A DNA stretch of 64,000 nt, taken from contig JAAYCY010000028.1 of the NCBI GenBank assembly GCA_012729535.1, forward strand, positions 48,648 through 112,647, read 5' to 3'. The notes under the pieces were generated by a model that was not told the origin of the DNA, did not search any database, and saw only the letters and a program-made list of their open reading frames with translations. The DNA comes from Methanomicrobiales archaeon (GTDB lineage Archaea > Halobacteriota > Methanomicrobia > Methanomicrobiales > Methanospirillaceae). Made by a program: the position numbers and the translations under genes. Below, one piece after another: positions 1 through 8,763 of this stretch; position 1 is the first letter of the stretch, and each line of letters starts with the position of its first letter.

Positions 1-630
1 CGTCAACTTAACCTCCTAACCAGCATCACCAGGCATGATATCCTAAACAAAATTACCACGATATATGGATATCTTGAGATTGCTGAAATGGAAGTCAAAA
101 ACCATCAAATCTCAGAATACCTGCAGAAAATGAAAGAAACAACCAAAGAGATTCAGTCACAGATAGAATTTACCAGCATATATGAAAACCTGGGAGTACA
201 AGAACCCCAATGGATTACCCTTGAAACAGCATTACCCCACTTATCAATCCCAAGTTCTGTATCCATAATCGCCGAAGTAAAGAATATTGATATTTTTGCT
301 GATCCAATGCTCGAAAAGGTTTTTTTTAATCTTTTTGATAACTCTTTGAGACATGGAAAAAATGTTTCAACTATCAGGATTACCACTCACCAGTCTGGTG
401 ATAACCTGGTGATTATTTGGGAAGATAATGGCATTGGGGTATCTGATGAAGAAAAAGATAATATTTTTGAACCGGGTATTGGAGCGAATACCGGATTTGG
501 AATGTTCCTGGTCAGGGAAATTTTATTATTAACAGGAATCAGGATCCGGGAAACCGGTGTATATGGGAAGGGAGCCAGGTTTGAAATTATGGTTCCAAAA
601 GCAGGTTGGAAATATGCGCAAAATCAGTAA
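1..630 (+). CDS. Sensor histidine kinase, C-terminal part (cut by window start)
   Basis: The reading frame is open from base 1, so the gene begins outside the window and its sensor region is not visible. The first codons carry a phospho-acceptor H-box (RHDILNK, His about codon 12 of the fragment). An HATPase domain follows with N-box NLFDNSLRHGK, G1 box DNGIGV and a G2-like GIGANTGFGM. It should autophosphorylate on His and pass phosphate to a receiver; the lone receiver at 1260-1703 is a possible but unproven partner, separated by the histone gene and on the other strand. It ends naturally at a TAA stop. Confidence 0.9.
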   Translation, partial: RQLNLLTSITRHDILNKITTIYGYLEIAEMEVKNHQISEYLQKMKETTKEIQSQIEFTSIYENLGVQEPQWITLETALPHLSIPSSVSIIAEVKNIDIFADPMLEKVFFNLFDNSLRHGKNVSTIRITTHQSGDNLVIIWEDNGIGVSDEEKDNIFEPGIGANTGFGMFLVREILLLTGIRIRETGVYGKGARFEIMVPKAGWKYAQNQ

Positions 631-720
631 AAAATTCATTCACTTCCTAATAATCAAAAAAGGGCAGCGTATGCAGATCAGTCTATTAAAAAACCTGTTC
701 TAATGATTCTGAAAAAAAAG

Positions 721-1050
721 TTATGCGGTTTTTTCCGCGGCCATTTCAACATCTTCTTCCTTAATGGTCTTTCGACCAGCATGAGATGCGAGTTTATTTG
801 CCTCTTTTACCAGTTTGCTTAGGTAATCTTCTGCCATTGTTACCAAAGCTGCCGCCCCATCGCTTCCCACTCGTTCTGCTCCACTAGCTTTTGCAATCCG
901 AACCACTGCAGCTGTTGGCAAATCTTTTGTTTTGACAGCTGACTCCTGTTTAACATGAGTGGTCGTTTTTGAAGCTGTTTGCTTTGCTTTCACAGCCGAT
1001 TTTCCCGGTTTCTTTGTTGACGCATGTTTTGGCACCGATTTTGCTACCAT
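721..1050 (-). CDS. Archaeal histone with lysine-rich N-terminal tail
   Basis: Residues about 43-109 form an archaeal histone fold of the HMf type: LPTAAVVRIAKASGAERV at the start, then HAGRKTIKEEDVEMA near the end. It should wrap DNA as dimers or polymers. Residues 1-42 are an extra tail with 11 Lys, many Ser/Thr/Ala and one acidic residue, which typical 66-70 residue archaeal histones lack. The only plausible start is the ATG at 1050; a GGGGG ribosome site sits a few bases upstream, so the tail is probably translated. It is monocistronic, with a T/A-rich upstream region containing TTATAAAAGG-like promoter sequence near 1151-1161. Confidence 0.9.
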   Translation of the reverse strand: MVAKSVPKHASTKKPGKSAVKAKQTASKTTTHVKQESAVKTKDLPTAAVVRIAKASGAERVGSDGAAALVTMAEDYLSKLVKEANKLASHAGRKTIKEEDVEMAAEKTA

Positions 1051-1259
1051 TTTTCCCCCAATATCTCATGATGTGCTACACATGGTCATGGAAAGCAGCA
1101 TTAACACAAAAGTTATGACAGGTTTCTTCTCCATTAACACCATCATGATCCTTTTATAATATGAATAAGAGGTTTAAAAATTTTATGGTGAATTCATTAT
1201 TAATTTGAGACGATAGAAATAGTTAGGTAAATTTTCAGAAATAAACGTAACATCTGGAG

Positions 1260-1703
1260 TTATTTCAGATTTTTACCACAACCATCATGATGCAAGAACC
1301 TTCTGATTACATCAAGAAGAATACCTGGTTCAGATGGTTTAATAATATATTCATCAGCACCAATAGAGAATCCATAATCTATGTGTCTCTTTTCAGTATA
1401 AGATGCAGTATAGAAAATTAAAGGAATATGAGAGGTTTTTGGATCACCTTTTATTGCTTTACAGATATCATACCCATCCTGTCCGGGCATCAGAATATCA
1501 GTTACAATCACATCAATCGTTTCATTATTTATAATATTCAGCGCTTCTTCACCATCTTTAACTAGAATTACCCGGTATCCGTTTCCAGTAAGTAATTTTT
1601 CCAGATAATAACGGTTTTCATACCGGTCATCTGCAACCAGGATTGTTATACCTGTGGTTTCTATATTTTTTTCATTTTGTGATGAACAATCAACCGTATT
1701 CAT
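1260..1703 (-). CDS. Stand-alone response regulator receiver domain
   Basis: A 147-residue protein that is one CheY-like receiver domain with a short N-terminal extension. Visible active-site elements are the acidic pair in VADDR (about residues 25-26), the phospho-acceptor Asp in VTDILMPG (about residue 69), the Thr in FYTAS and the Lys in IIKPSE. There is no DNA-binding or enzymatic output domain, so it is likely a phosphorelay intermediate or acts by protein contact. No strong ribosome site lies before the ATG. The partner kinase is unknown; the partial kinase at the window start is the nearest candidate. Confidence 0.9.
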   Translation of the reverse strand: MNTVDCSSQNEKNIETTGITILVADDRYENRYYLEKLLTGNGYRVILVKDGEEALNIINNETIDVIVTDILMPGQDGYDICKAIKGDPKTSHIPLIFYTASYTEKRHIDYGFSIGADEYIIKPSEPGILLDVIRRFLHHDGCGKNLK

Positions 1704-1954
1704 AGTAAGCCCATGCTACAGATTAGAATTGAAAGAATTTTATCCACATTTGAAACACAATATAAGAAAATTTTTCTCACAATGCCATATACTTTTCCCA
1801 TCATTGACCAAGATAACTTCCTAAAACCAATAAAAGGCAATCAACCGGCCTCATATAGTTCGTCTAAACTGATATCGTGTTGTGAATATTTAGAGAAAAC
1901 CAATAGATCAACCGAACATAACTCCACAAATAACAATGAACAGCAATAATACCA

Positions 1955-2212
1955 TTACTCTTTTTTGACACGGTCAAGTTGGACACCATCATACGGACAG
2001 TATCGTTCATTGCCTGAGGTCTCCCACCCACATACGGGACACCTGTGGAATTCGTGATTGTGTCTGAAAAATGGGATCAGCGGGATAATGAGAAACAGGA
2101 AAAAAAATGGAAATCCAATTATCCAAAGAAAAACACTGAACCCCAAGGAACCCAGAAAAAGTAAAAGGGAGAGATCTACCCGTTTCGTAAATATGCCTCC
2201 CTGACTGCCCAT
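1955..2212 (-). CDS. Small membrane protein with C-terminal zinc ribbon
   Basis: An 85-residue protein. Residues about 12-50 are strongly hydrophobic (one or two membrane spans), followed by a CPVCGW...YCPYDG zinc ribbon of two CxxC/CxxD-like knuckles. The function is not recognised. Its start overlaps the end of the methanofuran gene mfnF by 37 bases on the same strand, so it may be co-transcribed with mfnD-mfnF. The 250 bases between it and the receiver gene contain nothing convincing. Confidence 0.6.
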   Translation of the reverse strand: MGSQGGIFTKRVDLSLLLFLGSLGFSVFLWIIGFPFFFLFLIIPLIPFFRHNHEFHRCPVCGWETSGNERYCPYDGVQLDRVKKE

Positions 2213-3099
2213 GCAGGCATTGCGTCAGATATCTTTCCCATTTCAATATTCAGATTGATGGTATCAAACCATCCAGATAGTATGCCTGACCCGATACCAG
2301 CGGTTATTATCCTGTTACATGCATATCGGTCAATTAAGGTGCGAACATACTCCTCGATAAGTTTTTTCTCCTCCTTTACATAGGATTCTGCGATAAAAAG
2401 GGCACTTTCTTCTCCGATCTCTGAAACATCTGCACAGACCATTCTGGCCATCCTTCGGAGGCACTCATACCGCGAAGTGTGAAAGTTATCCGGAGTCTGG
2501 GTTGTATAATCCTCTTGCGTAATCATTCCCATGAGCAGATGAGCATCACCAGAACAGGCAAAATATTCAGTGCTTATCCCTACTTTCTGGCCGTCCAGGC
2601 TGACAGAACGGAGAAGTGAAGAGATAGGAGTCCGGAGAACTCCATAATACGCAAGGAGGCCACTTTTCAGACGCGAAAAATCGGTCTGCCTCTTTAAAAA
2701 ATCCCAGGCATTGAGAGGAATAATATCTGTTGTAGTGCTCCCCATGTCGATAAGCAATGAATTGGGATAGAAGTCACGCAGAATATCAGCCATAACAAGC
2801 CAGTTGGCTGCGGCCAGTTCTGGAACAGGAAAATCATGAAATAACCCATCAGTCCCGTAAAACCGGGCATCAGGAAAAACATCCTTTACCGCTGAAACAA
2901 TAAATTCAATACCCTCCTGCTTTGACGAAAAACAATCTGCTAGTTCTCCGCTCATCACTACCGCTGCATTTTTTGCTTCAGAATATCCCTGTAATATCTC
3001 CCTGATAGGTGTCTCTTTCCAAAGTGGACAATAGTGAATAAAAACACCTGATTCAGAAACAACCTTCAGGTTTGCACCACCAATATCAACTCCTATCAT
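2176..3099 (-). CDS. mfnF: Methanofuran biosynthesis kinase-fold enzyme MfnF (hydantoinase/oxoprolinase-like)
   Basis: An ASKHA-fold protein of the hydantoinase A / H4MPT-linked family. It opens with IGVDIGGANLKVV and has the second phosphate loop DMGSTTTDI about a third of the way in, then GIGSGIL near the C-terminus. MfnF is known to join a furfuryl phosphate to the gamma-glutamyltyramine unit of methanofuran. The upstream gene is MfnD, which makes gamma-glutamyltyramine, so context agrees. The frame is open to an ATG at 3132, but the ATG at 3099 places the DIGG motif at the N-terminus as usual for the family and overlaps mfnD by 14 bases. Confidence 0.85.
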   Translation of the reverse strand: MIGVDIGGANLKVVSESGVFIHYCPLWKETPIREILQGYSEAKNAAVVMSGELADCFSSKQEGIEFIVSAVKDVFPDARFYGTDGLFHDFPVPELAAANWLVMADILRDFYPNSLLIDMGSTTTDIIPLNAWDFLKRQTDFSRLKSGLLAYYGVLRTPISSLLRSVSLDGQKVGISTEYFACSGDAHLLMGMITQEDYTTQTPDNFHTSRYECLRRMARMVCADVSEIGEESALFIAESYVKEEKKLIEEYVRTLIDRYACNRIITAGIGSGILSGWFDTINLNIEMGKISDAMPAWAVREAYLRNG

Positions 3100-3985
3100 A
3101 CGTGACCGTCCCATCTGAAGAAAACTTTGCATGACCTTTCAGGTGAACTGATGCGGGTGCTTTTCCATACGAGGCATCAATTATAATTTGTCCTATCTCT
3201 TCTTCCATGCATGCAGCAATCCCGACTATGCTCGTTGTGGGTCTTGGATTTACATCAACAATTACTATACGGTCTGAATTGACAATTATATCAATTCCAA
3301 CATAACCCTGACAACCTAGAACCATAACGGCTTTTGAGGCTGATTCATATATTTCCTTCATCCGGGGATGGTCAACAGGGGTTTTTCCTCCATGGTAACT
3401 AACCAGACCATCTGGTGAAAACCTGATATCCTGTCGGTTTAACGCCAGAAGAAGCGGAGTATCTCCGGTATAATAAAGACAGGATTCTCCCACAACCCTG
3501 GATCCAACAAGGCTAATGGAGAGATGCTCACCATCAATAAATTCCTGACCAAATTCTCCTTCTCTTGCAGGATCTTCAGTAAGCCTGACACCAACCGTCC
3601 CGCACCCGGATATTTGCTTTACAATCCTTTTTCCAGAAAAGACTTCTCTTGGAACATCTATTCCATGAGACAGTAAAATCTGTCCAGTACGTTTTTTATT
3701 TGCACAAATTGCTGCAGAAAAGGAATTACATCCAATATTTCGGGTAACATCCTCAAGTTGCTTGTTATATCGAGCAAGCAGGTGATCTGGTGCGATAACG
3801 AGACCTTCGTCACATAGTTTTCCAAGCCTGATTATTTCTTCATTAAAATCTTTTCCTTCCGTTGGGGAATGAACCGTATGTCCAGATTTCAAAAAACTTG
3901 AGGTAAGAATATCAAGCATGGCGCGACCCTCAGGAGCAAGGGCAGGATCATGGCTGACCGCATATTCAGCAAGCAGAATATTCAT
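3086..3985 (-). CDS. mfnD: Tyramine--L-glutamate ligase MfnD (ATP-grasp)
   Basis: A 299-residue ATP-grasp protein. The C-terminal metal-binding strand is VIVDVNPRPTTSIVG and the central region shows the ATP-grasp pattern (GVRLTEDP, EFIDGEHLS). MfnD couples glutamate to tyramine in the second step of methanofuran synthesis. It leads a tight pair with mfnF, which starts inside its last codons. The gene diverges from surE across about 180 bases. It could be another ATP-grasp ligase by sequence alone, but the neighbour makes MfnD the best call. Confidence 0.85.
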   Translation of the reverse strand: MNILLAEYAVSHDPALAPEGRAMLDILTSSFLKSGHTVHSPTEGKDFNEEIIRLGKLCDEGLVIAPDHLLARYNKQLEDVTRNIGCNSFSAAICANKKRTGQILLSHGIDVPREVFSGKRIVKQISGCGTVGVRLTEDPAREGEFGQEFIDGEHLSISLVGSRVVGESCLYYTGDTPLLLALNRQDIRFSPDGLVSYHGGKTPVDHPRMKEIYESASKAVMVLGCQGYVGIDIIVNSDRIVIVDVNPRPTTSIVGIAACMEEEIGQIIIDASYGKAPASVHLKGHAKFSSDGTVTYDRS

Positions 3986-4166
3986 CGCTACTTGTTTGCG
4001 GGATCAGGAAAAAAATAATCCGGTAATCACATCGATTACCCCAGTTAAAAATATCTGCTACATGGTATCCGCTCATCACTTTAAGAATCTGAAGAGCAAA
4101 TAATCCGGATACATGATATCAGGATTGCCCCCTGAAACCCTTGTCACGAACAATCCTCATGAGAGT

Positions 4167-4946
4167 ATGAAACCCTGTATTCTTCTGACGAACGATGACG
4201 GGGTAAATTCTGAGGGACTTTGGGCAGCATATGATGCACTCTCTGAAATTGGTGATGTTGTTGTTTGTGCACCTGCAACGCAGCAGAGTGCAGTCGGCAG
4301 ATCTCTTTCAATCTTTGAACCGCTCAGAGTCAACACGATACACCGGGGGGACATAATTGCGTATGCAGTTGGCGGAAAACCCACTGATTCAGTTATCCTT
4401 GCGTTGTTTGCTCTCGGAGTGAAACCAGATATTGTTGTTTCAGGGATTAATATTGGAGAAAATGTCTCATATGAAGCGATTACCACATCCGGAACCGTTG
4501 GTGCTGCATTGGAAGCTGCAAACCATGGATTTCCATCAGTAGCATTCTCTCTCCAGATAGAGGACCAGAAAGAAAAATTTGACGATGCCAGACACATAGC
4601 AGACAGGTTTTCAGAGTCAAAAGGGGTTGTCAGAAGTGTAATATCACACATTCTTGAGAAGGGATTCCCATCCTTTACTCATGTAATTAATGTAAACATC
4701 CCATCAGTGATTACTGGAGGATACGAAATTACTCATCTGGCTGAACACTTGTTTATTACCGGGGTCGAAAAACGTCTGGATCCACGGGGAAAACCTTATT
4801 ACTGGATTAATGGGCCCCTTATCACCGATGCACCAGAAGGGACTGATGTCCATGCAATTCATTCAGGAAACATATCCATTACCCCCATTACTCTGGATTG
4901 TACGGCTTACGCAGGTTCAAATGAACTCAAAAAAATTTTTTTTTAA
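4167..4946 (+). CDS. surE: 5'/3'-nucleotidase SurE
   Basis: The N-terminus has the SurE metal-binding motif LLTNDDGV, followed by the conserved CAPATQQSAVGRSLS region and SGINIGENV. SurE is a metal-dependent phosphatase of nucleoside monophosphates. The frame is open from 4113, but the ATG at 4167 puts the nucleotidase motif about eight residues from the N-terminus as in characterised SurE proteins. rpiA follows 23 bases downstream on the same strand. A run of nine T bases closes the gene and could act as a weak terminator. Confidence 0.93.
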   Translation: MKPCILLTNDDGVNSEGLWAAYDALSEIGDVVVCAPATQQSAVGRSLSIFEPLRVNTIHRGDIIAYAVGGKPTDSVILALFALGVKPDIVVSGINIGENVSYEAITTSGTVGAALEAANHGFPSVAFSLQIEDQKEKFDDARHIADRFSESKGVVRSVISHILEKGFPSFTHVINVNIPSVITGGYEITHLAEHLFITGVEKRLDPRGKPYYWINGPLITDAPEGTDVHAIHSGNISITPITLDCTAYAGSNELKKIFF

Positions 4947-4969
4947 TTGACTCTTAGCAGGAAATCAGC

Positions 4970-5686
4970 ATGAACAATCAGGAATTTTCTCCTCAGGAAA
5001 GAGCAAAACAGAAAGCAGGATATAAAGCTGCAGAATACGTGAGTAATGGCATGATTATCGGCCTTGGAACCGGTTCCACAGTTGCTTTCACCATGGCCCG
5101 CCTCAAAGAGCGAATAGAGACAGAGGGTCTTTCCATCCATGGCGTACCGACTTCTATTCAAACAATGATACGTGCAACCGAACTAGGCATCCCGATTATC
5201 GGACTTGAACAGGCAGATAAAATCGATATTACTATTGATGGTGCTGACCAGATAGACCCAAAACTCAGGTTAATCAAAGGAAGAGGAGCTGCACACGTAA
5301 GAGAGAGAATTATCGCTGATGCATCATTACATCTCATCATTGTTGCAGATTCATCCAAAATGTATGATACATTATCTGGACCAATACCAGTAGAAATAAT
5401 CCCCTTTGCTCTCTCCCATGTTCAGAAAAGACTTAAGAAATTGGGAGGAAAACCAAACACCAGGGAAGGAGTCAAAAAGGATGGCCCGGTCATATCTGAC
5501 AATGGAAATATTGTCCTTGATTATTATCCTTCAGAACGATTTGACCCGATAAAACTGGAAACTGAAATTAATATGATTCCCGGAGTAGTCAGTTGCGGAA
5601 TTTTTGCCGAATTTGCAAGTAAAACAACGGTTATCATTGGAGATGAAGAACCAAAAATAATCACATTATTAGATCTTAATCAGTAA
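4970..5686 (+). CDS. rpiA: Ribose-5-phosphate isomerase A
   Basis: A 238-residue RpiA with all expected blocks: GLGTGSTVAF, the active-site region DITIDGADQIDP and the KGRGAAHVRE loop. It interconverts ribulose-5-phosphate and ribose-5-phosphate. In this genome it could also supply ribulose-5-phosphate to the phosphoribulokinase encoded at 28620-29609. An AGGA ribosome site lies about seven bases before the ATG. The last 11 bases overlap the convergent regulator gene. Confidence 0.95.
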   Translation: MNNQEFSPQERAKQKAGYKAAEYVSNGMIIGLGTGSTVAFTMARLKERIETEGLSIHGVPTSIQTMIRATELGIPIIGLEQADKIDITIDGADQIDPKLRLIKGRGAAHVRERIIADASLHLIIVADSSKMYDTLSGPIPVEIIPFALSHVQKRLKKLGGKPNTREGVKKDGPVISDNGNIVLDYYPSERFDPIKLETEINMIPGVVSCGIFAEFASKTTVIIGDEEPKIITLLDLNQ

Positions 5687-6092
5687 AGCCAGTATAACCA
5701 TGTATTTCTGATAACCGAACACGGATTGTTTCTAAAATAGCAACCCGGTTTTTACAAACATCCTCGGTTTCTGTCCGGATACTATCTAGAACAATGTCAA
5801 TCGAATGGAGCAGACGATAATGCTTCATGGTTCTGACAGAATCTCCTTTACATTGTTCTGACACAAGGATCCAACCTCTATTTATCAGATCATGGATAGC
5901 AATACTCACTTCAGGTTGTCGTAAACCAGTAATTTTTTCAATCTCACGTGAAGTCAAACCTGTATTATAATGAAGTGATAGCAGAACACGGGAACTATTC
6001 GGTTTTAACCCTGCCCGTATAAGCATATCGAATATTGACTCATCTTTTGAAGAAAAAAATGATAATGTGCCGTATCCTTGTGATAACACCAC
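5676..6092 (-). CDS. Winged-helix transcriptional regulator (MarR/TrmB-like)
   Basis: A 138-residue protein. Its central helix-turn-helix is TSREIEKITGLRQPEVSIAI, followed by a wing (LINRGWILV). The C-terminal half is helical and may dimerise. It starts at tandem GTG codons behind a GGGGGAT ribosome site. A perfect 8-bp inverted repeat (6113-6137) lies just upstream, between the likely TATA element and the start codon, which suggests autorepression. The target and ligand are unknown. It is downstream of tbp on the same strand but appears to have its own promoter. Confidence 0.8.
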   Translation of the reverse strand: MVLSQGYGTLSFFSSKDESIFDMLIRAGLKPNSSRVLLSLHYNTGLTSREIEKITGLRQPEVSIAIHDLINRGWILVSEQCKGDSVRTMKHYRLLHSIDIVLDSIRTETEDVCKNRVAILETIRVRLSEIHGYTGFTD

Positions 6093-6112
6093 AACAATCC
6101 CCCGGATAGCGG

Positions 6113-6137
6113 TACTATAGCATTTAGTTCTATAGTA
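6113..6137. promoter_or_regulatory. Inverted repeat at the regulator promoter (candidate autoregulatory operator)
   Basis: TACTATAG (6113-6120) and CTATAGTA (6130-6137) are exact reverse complements separated by 9 bp. An A/T-rich TATA-like element for the minus strand lies at about 6138-6150, so the repeat covers the expected transcription start of the 5676-6092 regulator. This geometry is typical of archaeal repressors that block polymerase recruitment. Confidence 0.5.
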
Positions 6138-6186
6138 TTTAAAAATATAGAATTGGAATTATATAAGAAGATTAATTATAAGAAAA

Positions 6187-6747
6187 TTATAAAAGCCCAA
6201 GGCCCTTGAGATCATCTACAATCTTATGAACTGCTTTCTTTGCATCTTCCGGCTCCTTGCCTCCGGTAATGATCAGCTTGCCTGATCCAAACAAAAGGAC
6301 AACAACCTTTGGTTCATCAAGCCGGTAAACAAGACCTGGAAACTGTTCGGGTTCATACTCAATTTTTTCGAGATTGAATCCAACTGCAATTTTATTCAGA
6401 TTAATACCAGAGCCGAGATCAGCTGATGTTACAATATTCTGAACTTTATACGTTAAATCATTTGAAATTTCAATATTGAGATCTCGTAACAGTCCACCCA
6501 GTATTTCAAGTCCCTTATTCAGACTTTCAATACTTTTTGCACCGGTGAGAACCACCTTGCCTGATCCAAAGACTAATGCAGCGATTTTTGGATTTTGCAT
6601 CCTGATAACCACACCGGGAAACCTTTTTTTGTTATATTCTGCATCTTTGATGCTCGATGCAATCTGAGGAAGGTCCAGGGATTCAGAGATCTTCGCCGAA
6701 GCTACGATATTTTCTATCCGAAGGGAGGTATCGGGAGTTGCAGACAT
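6187..6747 (-). CDS. tbp: TATA-box-binding protein
   Basis: A 186-residue TBP made of the two imperfect direct repeats of the family: RIENIVASAKI with FPGVVIRMQNPK and GSGKVVLTGAK in the first, and KVQNIVTSADL with FPGLVYRLDEPK and GSGKLIITGGK in the second. It recruits TFB and RNA polymerase to promoters. A TATA box about 27 bp before the ATG and no ribosome site suggest a leaderless transcript. Confidence 0.97.
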   Translation of the reverse strand: MSATPDTSLRIENIVASAKISESLDLPQIASSIKDAEYNKKRFPGVVIRMQNPKIAALVFGSGKVVLTGAKSIESLNKGLEILGGLLRDLNIEISNDLTYKVQNIVTSADLGSGINLNKIAVGFNLEKIEYEPEQFPGLVYRLDEPKVVVLLFGSGKLIITGGKEPEDAKKAVHKIVDDLKGLGLL

Positions 6748-6769
6748 GGTTATAAATCTATTAAAACAG

Positions 6770-6781
6770 TATATAAATAGT
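6770..6781 (-). promoter_or_regulatory. TATA box of tbp (leaderless promoter)
   Basis: On the minus strand the sequence CTATTTATAT sits 24-33 bases before the tbp ATG, the normal distance from TATA box to transcription start in archaea. Transcription would begin at or next to the start codon. The whole promoter fits in the 41-base gap after the acetyl-CoA synthetase stop. A 6-bp inverted repeat (GGATGA/TCATCC, 6782-6797) covers that stop codon. Confidence 0.5.
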
Positions 6782-6788
6782 TGGATGA

Positions 6789-8645
6789 TTATTCATCCAG
6801 GGTAGAGATGTCACCAGGATCCATACCCATTTCCTGAGCCTTTAATACTCTCCGCATGATCTTACCACTTCTGGTTTTTGGAAGGCTATCAACAAAAACA
6901 AGCTCAGCAGGAACAGATATTGGCCCAAGCATTATTCGGACATGGTATTTCAGTTCATTGATGAGTTTGGGGGTGGGTTCCATACTATTTCTAAGAATTA
7001 CAAATGCCTTGATAATGTTACCTTTTAGTGGATCAGGTTTGCCAATAGCGGCTGCTTCAGCAACTGCGCTATGAGAAACCAGAGCACTTTCAATCTCTGC
7101 GGTTCCGACATTATGCCCAGCAACAATAATAATATCATCCGACCGACCCAGAAGCATGATATAGCCATCCTCATCCATCATTGCCATATCATTACTACTA
7201 TAATACCCGTATTTTCCAAAACTCCAATACTGGCGATACCGTTCATCATTATTGTACACAGTCTTCATCATTGATGGCCATGGTTCCTTTATCGCAAGAA
7301 ATCCGTTGGTTCCCGGAGGGATCTGCTCTCCCTGTTCATCAACAACGGTTGCGACAACACCAGGTATTGGTTTGCCTGCAAATCCAGGTTTCATCGGAAG
7401 ACCAACCATGGTTGTTACCATGTGCATACCAGTTTCTGTCTGCCACCAGGTATCAAGAATCGGGCACTTTTCTTTTCCAATATGCTTATAAAACCATTCG
7501 AATGCCTCAGGATTGAGAGGTTCCCCAACAGAACCTAACAGCCGTAATGAAGAAAGGTCATACTTACCCGGCCATTCTTCTCCCATTCTCATGAACATTC
7601 TGATTGCAGTCGGAGCAGTGTAGAGTATAGTCACTCCATAATCCTCGATAAGTTTCCACCAGATGCCTGGATCCGGATAATCAGGAGTGTATTCAGTGAG
7701 AAAAATTGTCCCACCAGCCAGAAGTGGACCATAAATGCCATAGGTATGCCCAGTAATCCAACCAGGATCAGCAGTACACCAATATAGATCATTTTCTCTG
7801 ATAGTGAGGACATATTTCGTAGTGTAATATGCCCCAACCATGTACCCACCGGCTGCATGAACAATACCTTTCGGGGCTCCGGTAGTCCCTGAAGTATACA
7901 GGATAAATAACGGGTCTTCAGAATTTACATGGACTGGTTCACAATACCTGTCTGCCTGTGCAATCAGCTCCTCATAATCCAGCTCAAAATCATCAAGTAA
8001 TCCGACTTTGGGGATCTGGGTTCGCAGGATGATAACCTTTTCAACCGTTGGAGCGTTAATCAGGGCTTCTTCCACGATAGGCTTTAAGGGAATGCTCCCT
8101 CCTCTACGAACCGATGCATCAGCGGTGATAACAATTTTCGCTCCTGCACCAGTGATGCGTTCATTCAGCGCTTTAGCTCCATAACCGGCAAATACAACAG
8201 TATGAACAGCACCAATGCGTGCACAGGCAAGCATGGACACAACAAGTTCAGGAATGCCGGGAAGATAGATACACACCCGATCACCTTTCGAAACGCCGAG
8301 AGATTTTAAGGCATTTCCCATCTTCATGACATCTTTGTATAGTTGGTAGTAAGTGAAAATCCGTTCCTTTCCGTTTTCACCAGCCCAGATTATGGCAACC
8401 TTATTTCTTCGGTCATTATTGACATGCCGCTCAAGACAATTATAGGTGATATTCAGCTCAGCACCAATAAACCAACTGGCATAGGGGTGGTCCCAGACCT
8501 TTATCTTATCCCAGGGTTTAAACCAGAGCATATCCGATGCGATCCTGCGCCAGAATGCATCTGGGTTCTTCTCAAATTCATGATATAATTCATTATAATC
8601 AGGAATAAGTGCTGAATTCTGATTGGAAGGACTTGGATAATACAC
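6789..8645 (-). CDS. acsA: Acetyl-CoA synthetase, AMP-forming
   Basis: A full-length ANL-superfamily acyl-CoA synthetase. It has the P-loop LYTSGTTGAPKG, the WWQTETG motif, the hinge SNDMAMMDEDGYIMLLGR and the catalytic C-terminal SGKIMRR lysine. It activates acetate to acetyl-CoA via acetyl-AMP. The first conventional start is GTG at 8645, but coding-like codons reading ADELKKPEPR run upstream as far as a GGGGTGA ribosome site at 8688-8694, with only ATA (8681) or ATC (8684) available as starts. A divergent ADP-forming synthetase lies beyond the 233-base gap. Confidence 0.93.
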   Translation of the reverse strand: MYYPSPSNQNSALIPDYNELYHEFEKNPDAFWRRIASDMLWFKPWDKIKVWDHPYASWFIGAELNITYNCLERHVNNDRRNKVAIIWAGENGKERIFTYYQLYKDVMKMGNALKSLGVSKGDRVCIYLPGIPELVVSMLACARIGAVHTVVFAGYGAKALNERITGAGAKIVITADASVRRGGSIPLKPIVEEALINAPTVEKVIILRTQIPKVGLLDDFELDYEELIAQADRYCEPVHVNSEDPLFILYTSGTTGAPKGIVHAAGGYMVGAYYTTKYVLTIRENDLYWCTADPGWITGHTYGIYGPLLAGGTIFLTEYTPDYPDPGIWWKLIEDYGVTILYTAPTAIRMFMRMGEEWPGKYDLSSLRLLGSVGEPLNPEAFEWFYKHIGKEKCPILDTWWQTETGMHMVTTMVGLPMKPGFAGKPIPGVVATVVDEQGEQIPPGTNGFLAIKEPWPSMMKTVYNNDERYRQYWSFGKYGYYSSNDMAMMDEDGYIMLLGRSDDIIIVAGHNVGTAEIESALVSHSAVAEAAAIGKPDPLKGNIIKAFVILRNSMEPTPKLINELKYHVRIMLGPISVPAELVFVDSLPKTRSGKIMRRVLKAQEMGMDPGDISTLDE

Positions 8646-8704
8646 ACGTGGTTCAGGTTTTTTTAACTCATCGGCAGATATGATTTCTCACCCCAATTAT
8701 CATT

Positions 8705-8763
8705 ATTTATCATGGACAATTCCTTAAATTCTTTATTATTTATTGAGATTGTTCATGATAAAT
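8705..8763. promoter_or_regulatory. 16-bp inverted repeat between acsA and acd
   Basis: Arms at 8705-8720 (ending TATCATGGACAAT) and 8748-8763 (starting ATTGTTCATGATA) are reverse complements over 16 bp with one mismatch, separated by 27 bp of A/T-rich DNA. The repeat is in the middle of the 8646-8878 region between the two divergent acetyl-CoA synthetase genes. A TATA-like CATTTATAT at about 8774-8782 lies on the acd side. It looks like a shared operator for a dimeric or tetrameric regulator. Nothing else was seen in this gap. Confidence 0.5.

Noticed and set aside
1713..1949. 78-codon plus-strand frame between two minus-strand genes
   Set aside because: Low-complexity composition, no ribosome site, no recognisable domain; it fills an A/T-rich gap.
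4157..4651. 164-codon minus-strand frame antisense to surE
   Set aside because: It is the shadow of surE codon use; surE has full family motifs on the plus strand.
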